Below, one piece after another: positions 7,831 to 16,127 of a stretch of 64,000 bases of DNA; the stretch's first letter is position 1, and the number at the start of each line of letters is the position of its first letter. Under the pieces are notes generated by a model. The model was not told the DNA's origin and did no database searches. It saw only the letters and a list, made by a program, of their open reading frames with translations. Both the position numbers and the translations under genes were made by a program. The stretch is taken from contig NZ_JACYHE010000017.1 in the NCBI RefSeq assembly GCF_021696945.1, positions 28,877 to 92,876 of the forward strand, given 5' to 3'. Origin of the DNA: Streptomyces sp. JJ36. Lineage in GTDB: Bacteria; Actinomycetota; Actinomycetes; Streptomycetales; Streptomycetaceae.

Positions 7831-8867
7831 GGCGCCCCTCCGGGGCCGGGGAACGCCCCTGGGGAGCCGGGCCCTCCGGGACCGGCCTCCCCGCTTCCGG
7901 GGCCGCCCGGCTCCGGGCCGCCGTCCGCGCCGGTCAGGGCGCTCAGCGCCCGGGAGGTGGCCAGCGCGGAGGCCAGCGCGGCCACCAGCGTCGGGTGGTA
8001 CACCAGGTCGAACACCTCGTCGGTGTCCCCCTCCGGCATCCCGTGCTGCACCGGCATGGCGCCGTCCGGGGACCGGGCCGCGGCGAACCGTTCCCAGACC
8101 TCCCGGTCCAGGGCCGGTACGGGCAGGCAGGCGTCCACGACGAGCAGCTCCCCGACGAGGTCCCAGTGCTCCATCCCGGCCCAGTCGTCCAGCCACGCCG
8201 GGAGCCAGTGCGTGAGATAGCCGGCCAGGCCGGCGGGGAGGCCGCCGGGGTCCGCGCCCCAGTCGGTGAGGTGGTAGACGGTGTGCGTCACGTCGTACGC
8301 CAGGTGCTGCTCCACGGTCCACGGCTCCGGGGCCCGCCCCAGCCAGGTGCCCCGCAGGGCCTCCTCGGTGCCGGTGCTGGGCGGCAGGCCGGCGCGCCGC
8401 TCGGTCGCGGCGAGCCCGAGACGGCGGACGGGCAGCATGCCGAGCGCGGGCCAGCTCGCCAGGCCGCGGGCGACGGCGGCGGCGCGTTCGATCCCGGGGT
8501 GGACGTAGCCGACCTCCCGGAACGGGACGTAGATCTCCAGCGGGATCGGGCTCAGCGGCTCCTCGCGCTGCATCCACGCGAGCAGCGCGCCGGAGTCGAG
8601 CAGGTCGTGCCAGGCGAAGTCCAGCAGCCGGCGGGCGATGCGGGCCTGCCGCGAGCCGGCCACGCCCTCGCGGAAGAGCACCGCCCCGATGGTGGCCAGT
8701 TCCCCGAGGGGCTTGAAGCGGTCCTTGACCTCGGTGTCCGGGGTGGTGTCGTCCCGCCGGGCGCGGAAGAACTCGCGGTGCGCGTCGAGCCACTCCAGGG
8801 CGCCGGCCCCGACGCCGTGGACGAGCCGGGCGGGTGCGGCGGCCCGGGGGCCGGCCGGTGCGGTCAT
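7827..8867 (-). CDS. Unknown protein, paralogue B (possibly a DUF6895-type protein)
   Basis: A 346-aa, mostly alpha-helical, soluble protein, clearly paralogous to the gene just upstream. Shared segments are LEWLDAH, KPLGELA, ARRLL.FAW, PLEIYVPF, a THTVYHLTDWG block, LPAWLDDW, WDLVGELL...CLP and a C-terminal YHPTLVAALASALA. The conserved histidines (THxxxH and YH) could form a metal or catalytic site. The last 30 residues are Pro/Gly-rich. It ends by overlapping the serine hydrolase start by 4 bases and begins 10 bases after paralogue A, behind a GGAGGG ribosome-binding site. The DUF6895 label is from memory and unverified. I cannot assign a function. Confidence 0.75.
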   Translation of the reverse strand: MTAPAGPRAAAPARLVHGVGAGALEWLDAHREFFRARRDDTTPDTEVKDRFKPLGELATIGAVLFREGVAGSRQARIARRLLDFAWHDLLDSGALLAWMQREEPLSPIPLEIYVPFREVGYVHPGIERAAAVARGLASWPALGMLPVRRLGLAATERRAGLPPSTGTEEALRGTWLGRAPEPWTVEQHLAYDVTHTVYHLTDWGADPGGLPAGLAGYLTHWLPAWLDDWAGMEHWDLVGELLVVDACLPVPALDREVWERFAAARSPDGAMPVQHGMPEGDTDEVFDLVYHPTLVAALASALATSRALSALTGADGGPEPGGPGSGEAGPGGPGSPGAFPGPGGAP

Positions 8868-8877
8868 GAGGCCCTCC

Positions 8878-9906
8878 TCACTCGGTCACCGCGGCGGCCC
8901 CGGGGAGACACCGGGTCCGGGCCGCGGTCAGGCCGGCGGCGAACGCGGCCACCAGCGTGGCGTGGTAGCAGCCCAGGAACGCCGCGCGGGTCGCGCCGGC
9001 GGGAGACTCGCCGGCCGCGGAGACTCCCGTGGACGGCTCCCCGGCGGCGGGCTCCCCGGCCCCGGGCCCGGCCGCGGGCGGCGGCCCGGCCTCGGCGAGG
9101 GCTCCGTCGGCGCCCTGGGCGGCGGCAAGCCGCCGCCACTCCGCCGCCGCGGGGAGCGGGTCGGGGAGGCAGGCGGCGGTGGCCAGCAGTTCACCGGCCA
9201 GGTCCCAGCGCTCCTCCGCCAGGCAGCAGTCGGTCCAGGCGGGTAGCCAGAGCGCCAGATGGTCCCGGACCCCGTCGGGGAGCTCCCGGGGCCGGCGCCC
9301 CCAGCCGGTGGCGTGGAAGACGTAGTGGGTCAGGGCGTAGCCGGAGCCGCCCTCGAAGGCCCACGGCTCGGGCAGGGCGCCGAGCCAGGTGCGGCGCATC
9401 GCCTGCTCGGGCAGCTCGTGCGGCGGCAGCCCCAGGCAGCGTTCGGCCTGGAGCACGGCCAGCAGCCGGGTGGGTTCCAGCTCGGCGGCCCGCCAGGCCC
9501 GGGTGCCGGCGTGGGCACGCGCCAGTTCCTCGTACGGGCGGTGGCGCAGCCCGGCCTCGGCGAAGGGGGCGTACACCTCCAGCGGGTAGGTGGCGTGGGG
9601 TTCGGCCCGGGCGAGCGCCACGAAGAGCGCGCCGTGCCCCGCCTCCCGCCATGCGTGGTGCAGCAGCCGGCGGGCCGCCCGGTGCGTCTCCCGGGTCAGA
9701 CCGGGCAGCGTGGCCAGGGTGCCGCTCAGCCGGGCCAGCTCGCCCAGCGGCTTGAGCGTGGCATCCGGGTCGCAGCCTGCGCCGGTGGGATCGCCGGGGA
9801 GCCGGAAGCCCGCGGCGTGCGCGTCCAGCCAGGCCAGGGCCGACGTGGTCACCCGGTCCAGCAGGGCCGCCGGCGCCTGCTGCGCCGGGGCCCGGGTGAC
9901 GGTCAC
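8878..9906 (-). CDS. Unknown protein, paralogue A (possibly a DUF6895-type protein)
   Basis: A 342-aa protein starting at GTG 9906, which overlaps the upstream TGA by 4 bases (GTGA). The frame is open further upstream, but only in the shadow of the preceding gene. It shares with paralogue B the segments LAWLDAH, KPLGELA, ARRLLHHAW, PLEVYAPF, TWLGALPEPW, ALTHYVFHATGWG, WDLAGELL..AACLP and CYHATLVAAFAAGLTAAR. A low-complexity Pro/Ala/Gly stretch interrupts it near residue 265-310. No membrane segments or known catalytic motif are visible. The tandem paralogy suggests duplication followed by divergence, perhaps into two subunits of one enzyme. Confidence 0.75.
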   Translation of the reverse strand: MTVTRAPAQQAPAALLDRVTTSALAWLDAHAAGFRLPGDPTGAGCDPDATLKPLGELARLSGTLATLPGLTRETHRAARRLLHHAWREAGHGALFVALARAEPHATYPLEVYAPFAEAGLRHRPYEELARAHAGTRAWRAAELEPTRLLAVLQAERCLGLPPHELPEQAMRRTWLGALPEPWAFEGGSGYALTHYVFHATGWGRRPRELPDGVRDHLALWLPAWTDCCLAEERWDLAGELLATAACLPDPLPAAAEWRRLAAAQGADGALAEAGPPPAAGPGAGEPAAGEPSTGVSAAGESPAGATRAAFLGCYHATLVAAFAAGLTAARTRCLPGAAAVTE

Positions 9907-10715
9907 GCGGGCTCTCCGGTGAGCAGCAGCCGGGCGGCCCGGGTCTGCAGGACGACGCGGGCGTCCTCCGCAGCCATGTGCTCGACGAAGTCCAGTCCGG
10001 CGCCGAGCCCGACCGAGGAGGGCACGCCGGGGGTGAGGGCCAGCCAGCGGCCGGCCCCGGCCGCCTGCAGCCAGTCCCGGCGGCGTACCGCGCGGACGAA
10101 GCCGCGGGCCAGGTCCACCGGACGGGCGGCCACGGCGGTGCGCAGCGCGGAGTCGATGCCGGGGACGGCCAGCGAGGCGAGGTGGGCGAGGTGGTGGGTC
10201 ATCCGCTGCCACGGCTCCCGCGCCACCCAGTCCGCGTCGGGCTGACCGGAAGCAGGGGACGCGGGGGCGCCGGGGCCCGCCGGTCCGGGGTGTACGGAGG
10301 GCCCGGCCGGTCCGGCCGTGGCCGGGTTACCGGCCACGGGCCCCGCACGCCCCGTGGGCGTGCCGGTGGTGCCGGGGCCCGGGGGGCCGTGCGCCGCGGG
10401 CAGCCGGCGCAGTGCCTCCCGCAGGCCCCAGTGGCTCCACCGGGTGGTGGCGGAGGCGCCGGGCCGGGGCGGGTGGTCGGCGCAGGCCCGTTCTGCGGTG
10501 GCGGTGTCCACCACGGCCGGGCGGCCGCTCAGGGTCGCCGGTGCGAGGACGTCGGCGCCGAGCACGCGCACGGCGGCGACGGTGAGGGGATCTGCGCCGG
10601 AGGCGTTCCACGCTTCCGGGCGGCCGTCCCCGCCCGCGAGGGCGGAGGCGACCGCGGCCGCGAGTTCCTGGGCCGCGTCCGGGAGACCGGACGCGGCGGG
10701 GACTGCGTTCACCAC
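9903..10715 (-). CDS. Unknown protein in the five-gene operon
   Basis: A 270-aa protein. It begins with consecutive GTG codons at 10715 and 10712; neither has a strong ribosome-binding site, which fits translational coupling to the peptide gene that stops 10 bases upstream. The N-terminal third (PDAAQELAAAVASALAGG, then ADPLTVAAVRVLGADVLAPA) and the C-terminal third (WQRMTHHLAHLASLAVPGID, WLQAAGAGRWLALTPGVPSS, LDFVEHMAAEDARVVLQTRA) look folded. Between them lies a roughly 50-residue Pro/Gly/Ala linker. The histidine-rich MTHHLAHL stretch may bind metal. I do not recognise a family. Confidence 0.65.
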   Translation of the reverse strand: MVNAVPAASGLPDAAQELAAAVASALAGGDGRPEAWNASGADPLTVAAVRVLGADVLAPATLSGRPAVVDTATAERACADHPPRPGASATTRWSHWGLREALRRLPAAHGPPGPGTTGTPTGRAGPVAGNPATAGPAGPSVHPGPAGPGAPASPASGQPDADWVAREPWQRMTHHLAHLASLAVPGIDSALRTAVAARPVDLARGFVRAVRRRDWLQAAGAGRWLALTPGVPSSVGLGAGLDFVEHMAAEDARVVLQTRAARLLLTGEPA

Positions 10716-10725
10716 GACCGGCGGG

Positions 10726-10914
10726 TTACCCCTTCTTGGGCCGCGGAGTAGGCGGGGACAGCAGGGCCGCGCCCTTGGCCAGGAGCAGACTGGCGCATTC
10801 GCGGGAGTCGCGGAAGACGCCGTCCGGCTCTGCCGGGTTCAGCAGGGCGTCGACGTCACCGGCGAGTTCCTCCGCGGTGAGTGGCTCGGCCGGCTTTCCG
10901 GTGGGCGACAGCAT
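10726..10914 (-). CDS. 62-aa peptide, first gene of the five-gene operon
   Basis: The start ATG at 10914 has a GAGGTG ribosome-binding site seven bases upstream. The frame continues far upstream without protein character. The 62-residue product is hydrophilic at first (TGKPAEPLTAEELAGDVDAL), has a central ECASLLLAKGAALL stretch containing its only cysteine (Cys40), and ends in a proline- and lysine-rich tail (SPPTPRPKKG). It has no signal peptide. A small peptide gene leading a coupled set of enzyme-like genes is the layout seen for ribosomally made modified peptides. It could equally be a small structural subunit or regulator of the complex. Confidence 0.6.
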   Translation of the reverse strand: MLSPTGKPAEPLTAEELAGDVDALLNPAEPDGVFRDSRECASLLLAKGAALLSPPTPRPKKG

Positions 10915-11074
10915 GGAATCACCTCTTCCGATTCGTCCTTCTGTGCACCGGTTCCAGTGCAGGGCACAACTATCCGGCTCGCAACCCGGAAATCCCCGCG
11001 GGGCTGCGCAGAAGTGGTCACGGGACGTCGACGGAGGTTCATCTCCAGGTGATCCGGCGGTCGCCTGCCGCGCC

Positions 11075-11102
11075 TTGACAAGACCGCTGGGCTCCGTAGG
11101 TT
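11075..11102 (+). promoter_or_regulatory. Vegetative-type promoter for the secreted nuclease gene
   Basis: TTGACA at 11075-11080 and TAGGTT at 11097-11102 are separated by 16 bp. This is a good match to the main sigma factor consensus and sits about 70 bp before the TTG start at 11173. The remaining part of the 258-bp divergent region, toward the 62-aa peptide gene, shows no second promoter as clear as this one. Confidence 0.65.
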
Positions 11103-11172
11103 TTACGCGCGTAGCACCGCCCTCGCCGGGCGGCCCCTCATCGCGCGCCGACTCCTGCCCACGGAGGCTCCC

Positions 11173-13020
11173 TTGACGTTCCGTCATACGGTCATACCCC
11201 GCGCCCTCGTCCTCGCCGCCCTGACGTCCACGGTGCTGGCCTCACCCGCGGTCGCGGCCCCGCACCCGGCGGACGGGGACGCCGGGGCCGGCGGCACCCG
11301 CGTCCACGACATCCAGGGCACCACCAGAACCTCCCCCTACGCCGGGCGCACCGTGCGCGAGGTGCCCGGCGTGGTCACCGGCGTCCGCAGCTACGGCTCC
11401 CGGGGCTTCTGGCTGCAGGACCCGGACGCCGACGACGACGCGGCCACCAGCGAGGGGGTGTTCGTCTACACCGGCTCCTCCCCCACCGTGCGGACCGGCG
11501 ACGCGGTGCTGGTCACCGGGGAGGTCTCCGAGTACACGCCCGGCGGGCGGAGTTCGGGCAACCAGTCCGTCACCCAGATCACCCGGCCCGAGGTCCGGGT
11601 GCTCTCCTCCGGCAACCCCCTTCCCCGCGCCCGCGCGCTGGACCTCCGTACCGTCCCCGACGCGTACGCGCCGGAGGGCGACCCGGCGGACGGCGGCAGC
11701 ATCGACGGCCTCCCGCTCCGTCCGGGGCGGTTCGCGCTGGACCGCTTCGAGTCGCTGGAGGGCATGAACGTCCGCATCCGGCACGCCCGGGTGGTCGGCC
11801 CCAGCACTCCGTACGCCGAGCTGTGGGTGACCGTGAAGCCGTGGCAGCACCCCACGCCGCGGGGCGGCACCCGCTACGCGTCCTACGCGGCGCAGAACTC
11901 CGGGCGCCTCAAGGTGGAGATGCTCACACCGCTCTCCGAGCAGCCCTTCCCCACCGCCGACGTGGGCGACCGGCTCACCGGCACCACGGCCGGGCCGCTC
12001 GACTACGACCAGTACGGCGGCTACCTGGTCGCCGCCCGGGAGCTGGGGGAGGTGGAAAGGCGGCACCTGCCGCGCGAGCGCACCCGCCCGCAGCACCGCT
12101 CCGAACTCGCCGTGGCCACCTACAACGTGGAGAATCTCGACCCCGGCGACGACCAGGCGAAGTTCGACCGGCTGGCCGAGGGCGTGGTGCGCTCGCTCGC
12201 CTCGCCCGACATCCTCGCCCTGGAGGAGATCCAGGACGACAGCGGCCCCGAGGACGACGGCACGGTGACCGCCGACCGCACGGTGCGCAGGCTGGTGGAC
12301 GCGATCGTCGCGGCGGGCGGTCCGCGCTACGCGTGGCGCGGCATCGACCCCCGGGACAAGCAGGACGGCGGCCAGCCCGGCGGCAACATCCGCAACGTCT
12401 TCCTCTTCGACCCCGACCGGGTCTCCTTCGTGGACCGCCCGGGGGGCGACGCGACCACCCCCACCGGCGTGACCGAGCGCCGCGGGAAGGCGGCGCTCAC
12501 CCTCTCCCCCGGCCGGATCGCGCCGGGTGACGAGGCATGGGAGGACAGCCGGAAGCCGCTGGCCGGCGAGTTCCGGTTCCGCGGGCGGCCGGTGATCGTG
12601 GTGGCCAACCACTTCGCCTCCAAGGGCGGCGACCAGGCGCTGCACGCCCGCTTCCAGCCGCCGCGGCGCAGCTCCGAGGAGCAGCGGATGCGGCAGGCGC
12701 GACAGGTCAACGCCTTCGTCGCGGACGTGCTGGCGGTGCAGCCCTCGGCGGACGTGGTGGTCCTCGGCGACGTCAACGACTTCGAGTTCTCCGGCACCGC
12801 CGAGGCGCTGACGGACGGCGGGGTGCTGCGCAACGCGGCGCTCCGGCTGCCGCCCTGGGAGCGCTACACCTACGTCTACCAGGGCAACTCGCAGGTCCTG
12901 GACCAGACCCTGGTCTCCCCCGGGGTGCGCTCCTTCGACTACGACATCGTGCACACCAACGCCGAGTTCGCGGACCAGGTGAGCGACCACGACCCGCAGG
13001 TGCTGCGCTTCCGGCCCTGA
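11173..13020 (+). CDS. Secreted endonuclease/exonuclease/phosphatase-family nuclease (ExeM/NucH-like)
   Basis: A 615-aa protein starting at TTG behind GGAGG. A Sec signal peptide (FRHTVIPRALVLAALTSTVL, cleaved near SPAVAA) leads to an OB-fold-like N-terminal domain (VVTGVRSYGSRGFWLQDP, VLVTGEVSEYTPGG). From about residue 310 comes the endonuclease/exonuclease/phosphatase domain with LAVATYNVENLDP, LALEEIQDD, VIVVANHFASKGGD, VVLGDVNDFEFSG and SDHDPQVLRF. These carry the usual metal- and phosphate-binding Asn, Glu, His and Asp residues. Such enzymes degrade extracellular DNA for nutrient scavenging. It is transcribed alone from a good vegetative promoter. Confidence 0.92.
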   Translation: MTFRHTVIPRALVLAALTSTVLASPAVAAPHPADGDAGAGGTRVHDIQGTTRTSPYAGRTVREVPGVVTGVRSYGSRGFWLQDPDADDDAATSEGVFVYTGSSPTVRTGDAVLVTGEVSEYTPGGRSSGNQSVTQITRPEVRVLSSGNPLPRARALDLRTVPDAYAPEGDPADGGSIDGLPLRPGRFALDRFESLEGMNVRIRHARVVGPSTPYAELWVTVKPWQHPTPRGGTRYASYAAQNSGRLKVEMLTPLSEQPFPTADVGDRLTGTTAGPLDYDQYGGYLVAARELGEVERRHLPRERTRPQHRSELAVATYNVENLDPGDDQAKFDRLAEGVVRSLASPDILALEEIQDDSGPEDDGTVTADRTVRRLVDAIVAAGGPRYAWRGIDPRDKQDGGQPGGNIRNVFLFDPDRVSFVDRPGGDATTPTGVTERRGKAALTLSPGRIAPGDEAWEDSRKPLAGEFRFRGRPVIVVANHFASKGGDQALHARFQPPRRSSEEQRMRQARQVNAFVADVLAVQPSADVVVLGDVNDFEFSGTAEALTDGGVLRNAALRLPPWERYTYVYQGNSQVLDQTLVSPGVRSFDYDIVHTNAEFADQVSDHDPQVLRFRP

Positions 13021-13050
13021 GCCGCCGGACGCCGCCGGCCGCGCCCCCGC

Positions 13051-14013
13051 TCAGCGGCCGTCCCCGGGGCCGTGCGCCCCGGGGGCACCCGGCGGGGCGT
13101 AGGGGCCCGGGGCGCCGTACGGCCCGGTTGTGCCGGGCGGGCCGTAGGGGCCGGGGGCACCGGGCGGGCCGTACGGGCCGGGAGCGGCCGGGGCGCCGGG
13201 GCCCGGCCCGTACGGGGCGGTGCCGGGGTGGCCGGCGCCCGGTGCGTCCCCCGCGTCGTCCCGCGACGGCGCGGGCGCCGTCCCCGTGACGTCCCGTACC
13301 AGCAGGGCCGCGCCCGCCACCGCTCCCGGCATCAGCAGCACGGCGGCGAACGGCACCAGGAAGCAGAGCACCAGCGGCACCCCGAAGCCGAGCGCGAGAC
13401 CGCGGCGGGCACGCAGCAGCCGGAGCCGCTCGCGCACCGGGATGTCCCGGCGCTGCATGGCGACCGAGGTGAGCTCCACGGCGAGGAAGAACCCGGAGAC
13501 CGCCAGGCCGGTCACGGGCACCACGGTCTGCCCCAGGACCGGCACGAAGCCCAGCACGAAGAGCGGCACCGCCCAGAGCAGTGCCCGGGAGAGGACGCCC
13601 AGGCTGTCGGCGAGCGACCGCCACAGCTCCTGCCAGAGCGGGCGGTCGGGTGCGGTGGGGCAGCCGCCCTCGGACTCCTCGACCTGTTCGGAGAGCTTCT
13701 CGTAGAAGGGGTCGCCGATCAGCAGGGTGACGGCGGTGAAGGTGAGCACCGCGAGCAGCAGCCCGCCCACCCACAGCAGCACCCCGAACAGCACCCGTAG
13801 CGCGGTCCGCCAGCCGTCGCTCCAGTCGTCGGCGAACGGCGTGGCCCAGGCGGCGAGGTCGTCGGCGGCCAGTGCCAGGCCGGTCAGCGCCGCCGCGTAG
13901 AGCACGAAGGCCAGCAGGGCGGGCAGCAGCCCGAAGCCGAACCATCTGCCGTGCCCCGCGACCCACTTCTGGCCGCGCCCCAGATACCGCATCCCCGCCG
14001 TGAACTCCCGCAT
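13051..14013 (-). CDS. EI24-domain (CysZ-like) integral membrane protein
   Basis: A 320-aa protein. Residues 1-215 hold four to six hydrophobic segments with the EI24 signature around GDPFYEKLSEQVEESEGGCP and LVLGFVPVLGQTVVPVTGLAVSGFFLAVE. The C-terminal 80 residues are a cytoplasmic Pro/Gly/Tyr tail of GPYGPPGAP-type repeats. The family relates to the sulfate permease CysZ, but the role of actinobacterial members is unproven. The start was placed at 14013 (MREFTAGMRYLGRG), the conserved family beginning, rather than at the earlier GTG at 14046. It has no close operon partner. Confidence 0.85.
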   Translation of the reverse strand: MREFTAGMRYLGRGQKWVAGHGRWFGFGLLPALLAFVLYAAALTGLALAADDLAAWATPFADDWSDGWRTALRVLFGVLLWVGGLLLAVLTFTAVTLLIGDPFYEKLSEQVEESEGGCPTAPDRPLWQELWRSLADSLGVLSRALLWAVPLFVLGFVPVLGQTVVPVTGLAVSGFFLAVELTSVAMQRRDIPVRERLRLLRARRGLALGFGVPLVLCFLVPFAAVLLMPGAVAGAALLVRDVTGTAPAPSRDDAGDAPGAGHPGTAPYGPGPGAPAAPGPYGPPGAPGPYGPPGTTGPYGAPGPYAPPGAPGAHGPGDGR

Positions 14014-14088
14014 GGCAGCACAGCCTACTGGGGGCCGCCCGGCCACCGGGGGCCGCCGTGTGCGGCCCCCGGGCGCCCGGGCCGGGCG

Positions 14089-15078
14089 TCAGTTGTGGCT
14101 GTGCAGCGCCTCGTTGAGGCCGCCCCAGGAGCCGGAGCGCGGAAGCGCCTCGACGGTGCCGGTGGTGGAGTTGCGGCGGAAGAGCAGGTTGTGGGCGCCG
14201 GACAGCTCGCGGGCCTTCGCGACCTTGCCGTCCGGGAGCGTCACCCGGGTGCCGGCGGTGACGTAGAGGCCGGCCTCGACGACGCAGTCGTCGCCGAGCG
14301 AGATGCCGACCCCGGCCTCGGCGCCGAGCAGGCAGCGCTCGCCGAGGGAGATGGTCTCCTTGCCGCCGCCGGAGAGGGTGCCCATGATCGAGGCGCCGCC
14401 GCCGACGTCCGAGCCGTCGCCCACGACGACGCCCGCGCTGATCCGGCCCTCGACCATGGAGGTGCCCAGGGTGCCGGCGTTGAAGTTGCAGAAGCCCTCG
14501 TGCATGACCGTGGTGCCCTCGGCGAGGTGGGCGCCCAGGCGCACCCGGTCGGCGTCGCCGATGCGCACGCCCTTGGGGGCGACGTAGTCGGTCATGCGCG
14601 GGAACTTGTCGACGCTGGTGACCTGGAGCGCGAGGCCGTCGGCGCGGGCGGCGAGCCGCACCTGCTCCAGGCGGTCCACGGGGACGGGGCCGAGGCTGGT
14701 CCAGGCGACGTTGGCGAGCAGCCCGAAGAGGCCCTCCAGGTTCTGCCCGTGCGGCCGCACCAGCCGGTGGCTGAGCAGGTGCAGCCGGAGGTAGGCGTCG
14801 TGCGCGTCGGCGGGCTTGTCGTCCAGCGAGGCGATGACCGTTCGGACGGCGATGACCTCCACGCCGCGCCGCGGGTCCGGGCCGAGGGCCTTCGGGGCGG
14901 CCTCCCCCAGCAGCTCGGCGGCCTGCTCCGGGCTCAGGCGCTCGGTACCGGCGGGGCCGGGCTCCGCGGCGAGCTCCGGGGCGGGGAACCAGGTGTCGAG
15001 GACGGTGCCCTCGTCGGTGACGGTGGCGAGTCCGGCGGCGACGGCGCCGGTGGTGCGGGTGGTGGGTGCATCGGTCAT
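14089..15078 (-). CDS. dapD: 2,3,4,5-tetrahydropyridine-2,6-dicarboxylate N-succinyltransferase
   Basis: A 329-aa cytoplasmic enzyme of the succinylase branch of lysine and diaminopimelate synthesis. It transfers succinyl from succinyl-CoA to tetrahydrodipicolinate. The C-terminal half shows the left-handed beta-helix hexapeptide pattern ([49 protein letters not shown]-like, [20 protein letters not shown]). Length and the actinobacterial N-terminal domain ([10 protein letters not shown]) fit the family. A TAGGTT -10 element ends 6 bases before the ATG with no ribosome-binding site, so the transcript is probably leaderless. Lysine and peptidoglycan both depend on the product. Confidence 0.95.
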   Translation of the reverse strand: MTDAPTTRTTGAVAAGLATVTDEGTVLDTWFPAPELAAEPGPAGTERLSPEQAAELLGEAAPKALGPDPRRGVEVIAVRTVIASLDDKPADAHDAYLRLHLLSHRLVRPHGQNLEGLFGLLANVAWTSLGPVPVDRLEQVRLAARADGLALQVTSVDKFPRMTDYVAPKGVRIGDADRVRLGAHLAEGTTVMHEGFCNFNAGTLGTSMVEGRISAGVVVGDGSDVGGGASIMGTLSGGGKETISLGERCLLGAEAGVGISLGDDCVVEAGLYVTAGTRVTLPDGKVAKARELSGAHNLLFRRNSTTGTVEALPRSGSWGGLNEALHSHN

Positions 15079-15143
15079 ACGCCGAACCTAACCGGCCGCC
15101 CGCCGTCCTGGCGAACCGGTCCCACGCTTCGGTCGCGCACCGC

Positions 15144-15180
15144 GCGGCCGCCCGCCCCGGGCCCCGGGGCGGGCGGCCGC
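15144..15180 (-). terminator. Strong hairpin terminator after the ECF sigma operon
   Basis: A perfect inverted repeat with 18-bp arms (GCGGCCGCCCGCCCCGGG and its complement) around a single nominal loop base starts 8 bp after the stop of the CU044_5270-type gene. It lies between that operon and the promoter of dapD and would insulate them. There is no T-run, as is common for actinobacterial terminators. Confidence 0.75.
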
Positions 15181-15187
15181 GGCCCCC

Positions 15188-16126
15188 TCAGGGCCGCTCG
15201 CCCTCGGCGTCCACCATGGCGGTGCGCAGCACGGCGGAGTTGATCAGGACGTCACCCTCCCGGCGGTCCCGCTCGCCGAACACCGGGCCGTTCCCGGTGG
15301 CCACCAGCCGGCTGCCCCGGTAGGCGAGCGTGTCCGGGTCGAGCAGGATCTCCTCCCGGGTGGGGCCGTCGGTCTCCCGGTAGAGGGCGATCGCCGGATG
15401 CCCCTGCGCGTCCTCGACCGGGTGGTCGACGGCCTGCATGCCGTCCAGCTCCGCCAGCGCACGGTAGACGCGGGCCAGGCCCTCCGGGGGCGCCGGCCAG
15501 GACTGGAGCAGGACCCGGGCGGCCCGGTAGTTGTGCGCGCTCACCGGCTCGTCCCCGCCGCTGGGGTAGAAGTCGCGCGCCTCGGACCAGAGCTTCTCCG
15601 GCTCCGCGGGGAGGCCGGCAAGGAACTCGTACCGCTCCCGGTAGGAGTGGTCGTCGCCCTCCTTCCAGTTCTCGAACTCGGGGTCGGCGTATTGGTACCA
15701 GTTCTCCTGGGTGTCGGGAACGGCACCGGTCCCGGGCTCGGAGGTCTCGTTGCCCCGCACGGTCTTCCGGTAGACCCACTGGCCGACCCGCGGCTCGGGG
15801 TCGGGCCGGGCCGCGGCGGCGTCCGCGGCGGCGTGGAGCAGCGCGGGGGCGTCGGTGAGGTCGTACTGCTGCTGCACCCGGGAGGCCGCGGGGCCGGGGT
15901 CGCCCCCGCCGGTGCCCTCCCCCGCGAGCTGGGCACCGGCCAGGGCGGCCGCGGCGACCGCGGCGGCGGCGCCGAGCGCGGTGATCCGCCAGTCCACCCG
16001 GAGCCGGGTGCGGGCCGCCGGCCGCTCGGCCGCCTCCAGCAGGCGGCGGCGCCCGGGGGCGAGCCGGGCCCGGTCGGCTGGGGGTGCGTCCGCGCGCAGT
16101 TCGCGTACGGAAGTGATCTCGTCCAT
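15188..16126 (-). CDS. CU044_5270-family membrane protein, partner of the ECF sigma factor
   Basis: A 312-aa protein. About 50 cytoplasmic residues (MDEITSVRELRADAPPADRA, then RRRLLEAAERPAA) precede one membrane segment (ITALGAAAAVAAAALAGAQL). A large external domain follows, with QWVYRKTVRG, ENWYQYADPEFENWKEGDD and a C-terminal DPDTLAYRGSRLVATG. This family regularly follows ECF sigma factor genes in actinobacteria and probably acts as a sensor or anti-sigma-like partner at the membrane; the mechanism is unproven. Its ATG starts one base after the TGA of the sigma gene, so the pair is co-translated. Confidence 0.85.
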   Translation of the reverse strand: MDEITSVRELRADAPPADRARLAPGRRRLLEAAERPAARTRLRVDWRITALGAAAAVAAAALAGAQLAGEGTGGGDPGPAASRVQQQYDLTDAPALLHAAADAAAARPDPEPRVGQWVYRKTVRGNETSEPGTGAVPDTQENWYQYADPEFENWKEGDDHSYRERYEFLAGLPAEPEKLWSEARDFYPSGGDEPVSAHNYRAARVLLQSWPAPPEGLARVYRALAELDGMQAVDHPVEDAQGHPAIALYRETDGPTREEILLDPDTLAYRGSRLVATGNGPVFGERDRREGDVLINSAVLRTAMVDAEGERP

Positions 16127-16127
16127 G

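Noticed and set aside
8878..10212. Longer form of paralogue A
   Set aside because: The additional N-terminal part is the Arg/Pro-rich shadow of the upstream gene; the GTG with a 4-base overlap is consistent with the rest of the operon.
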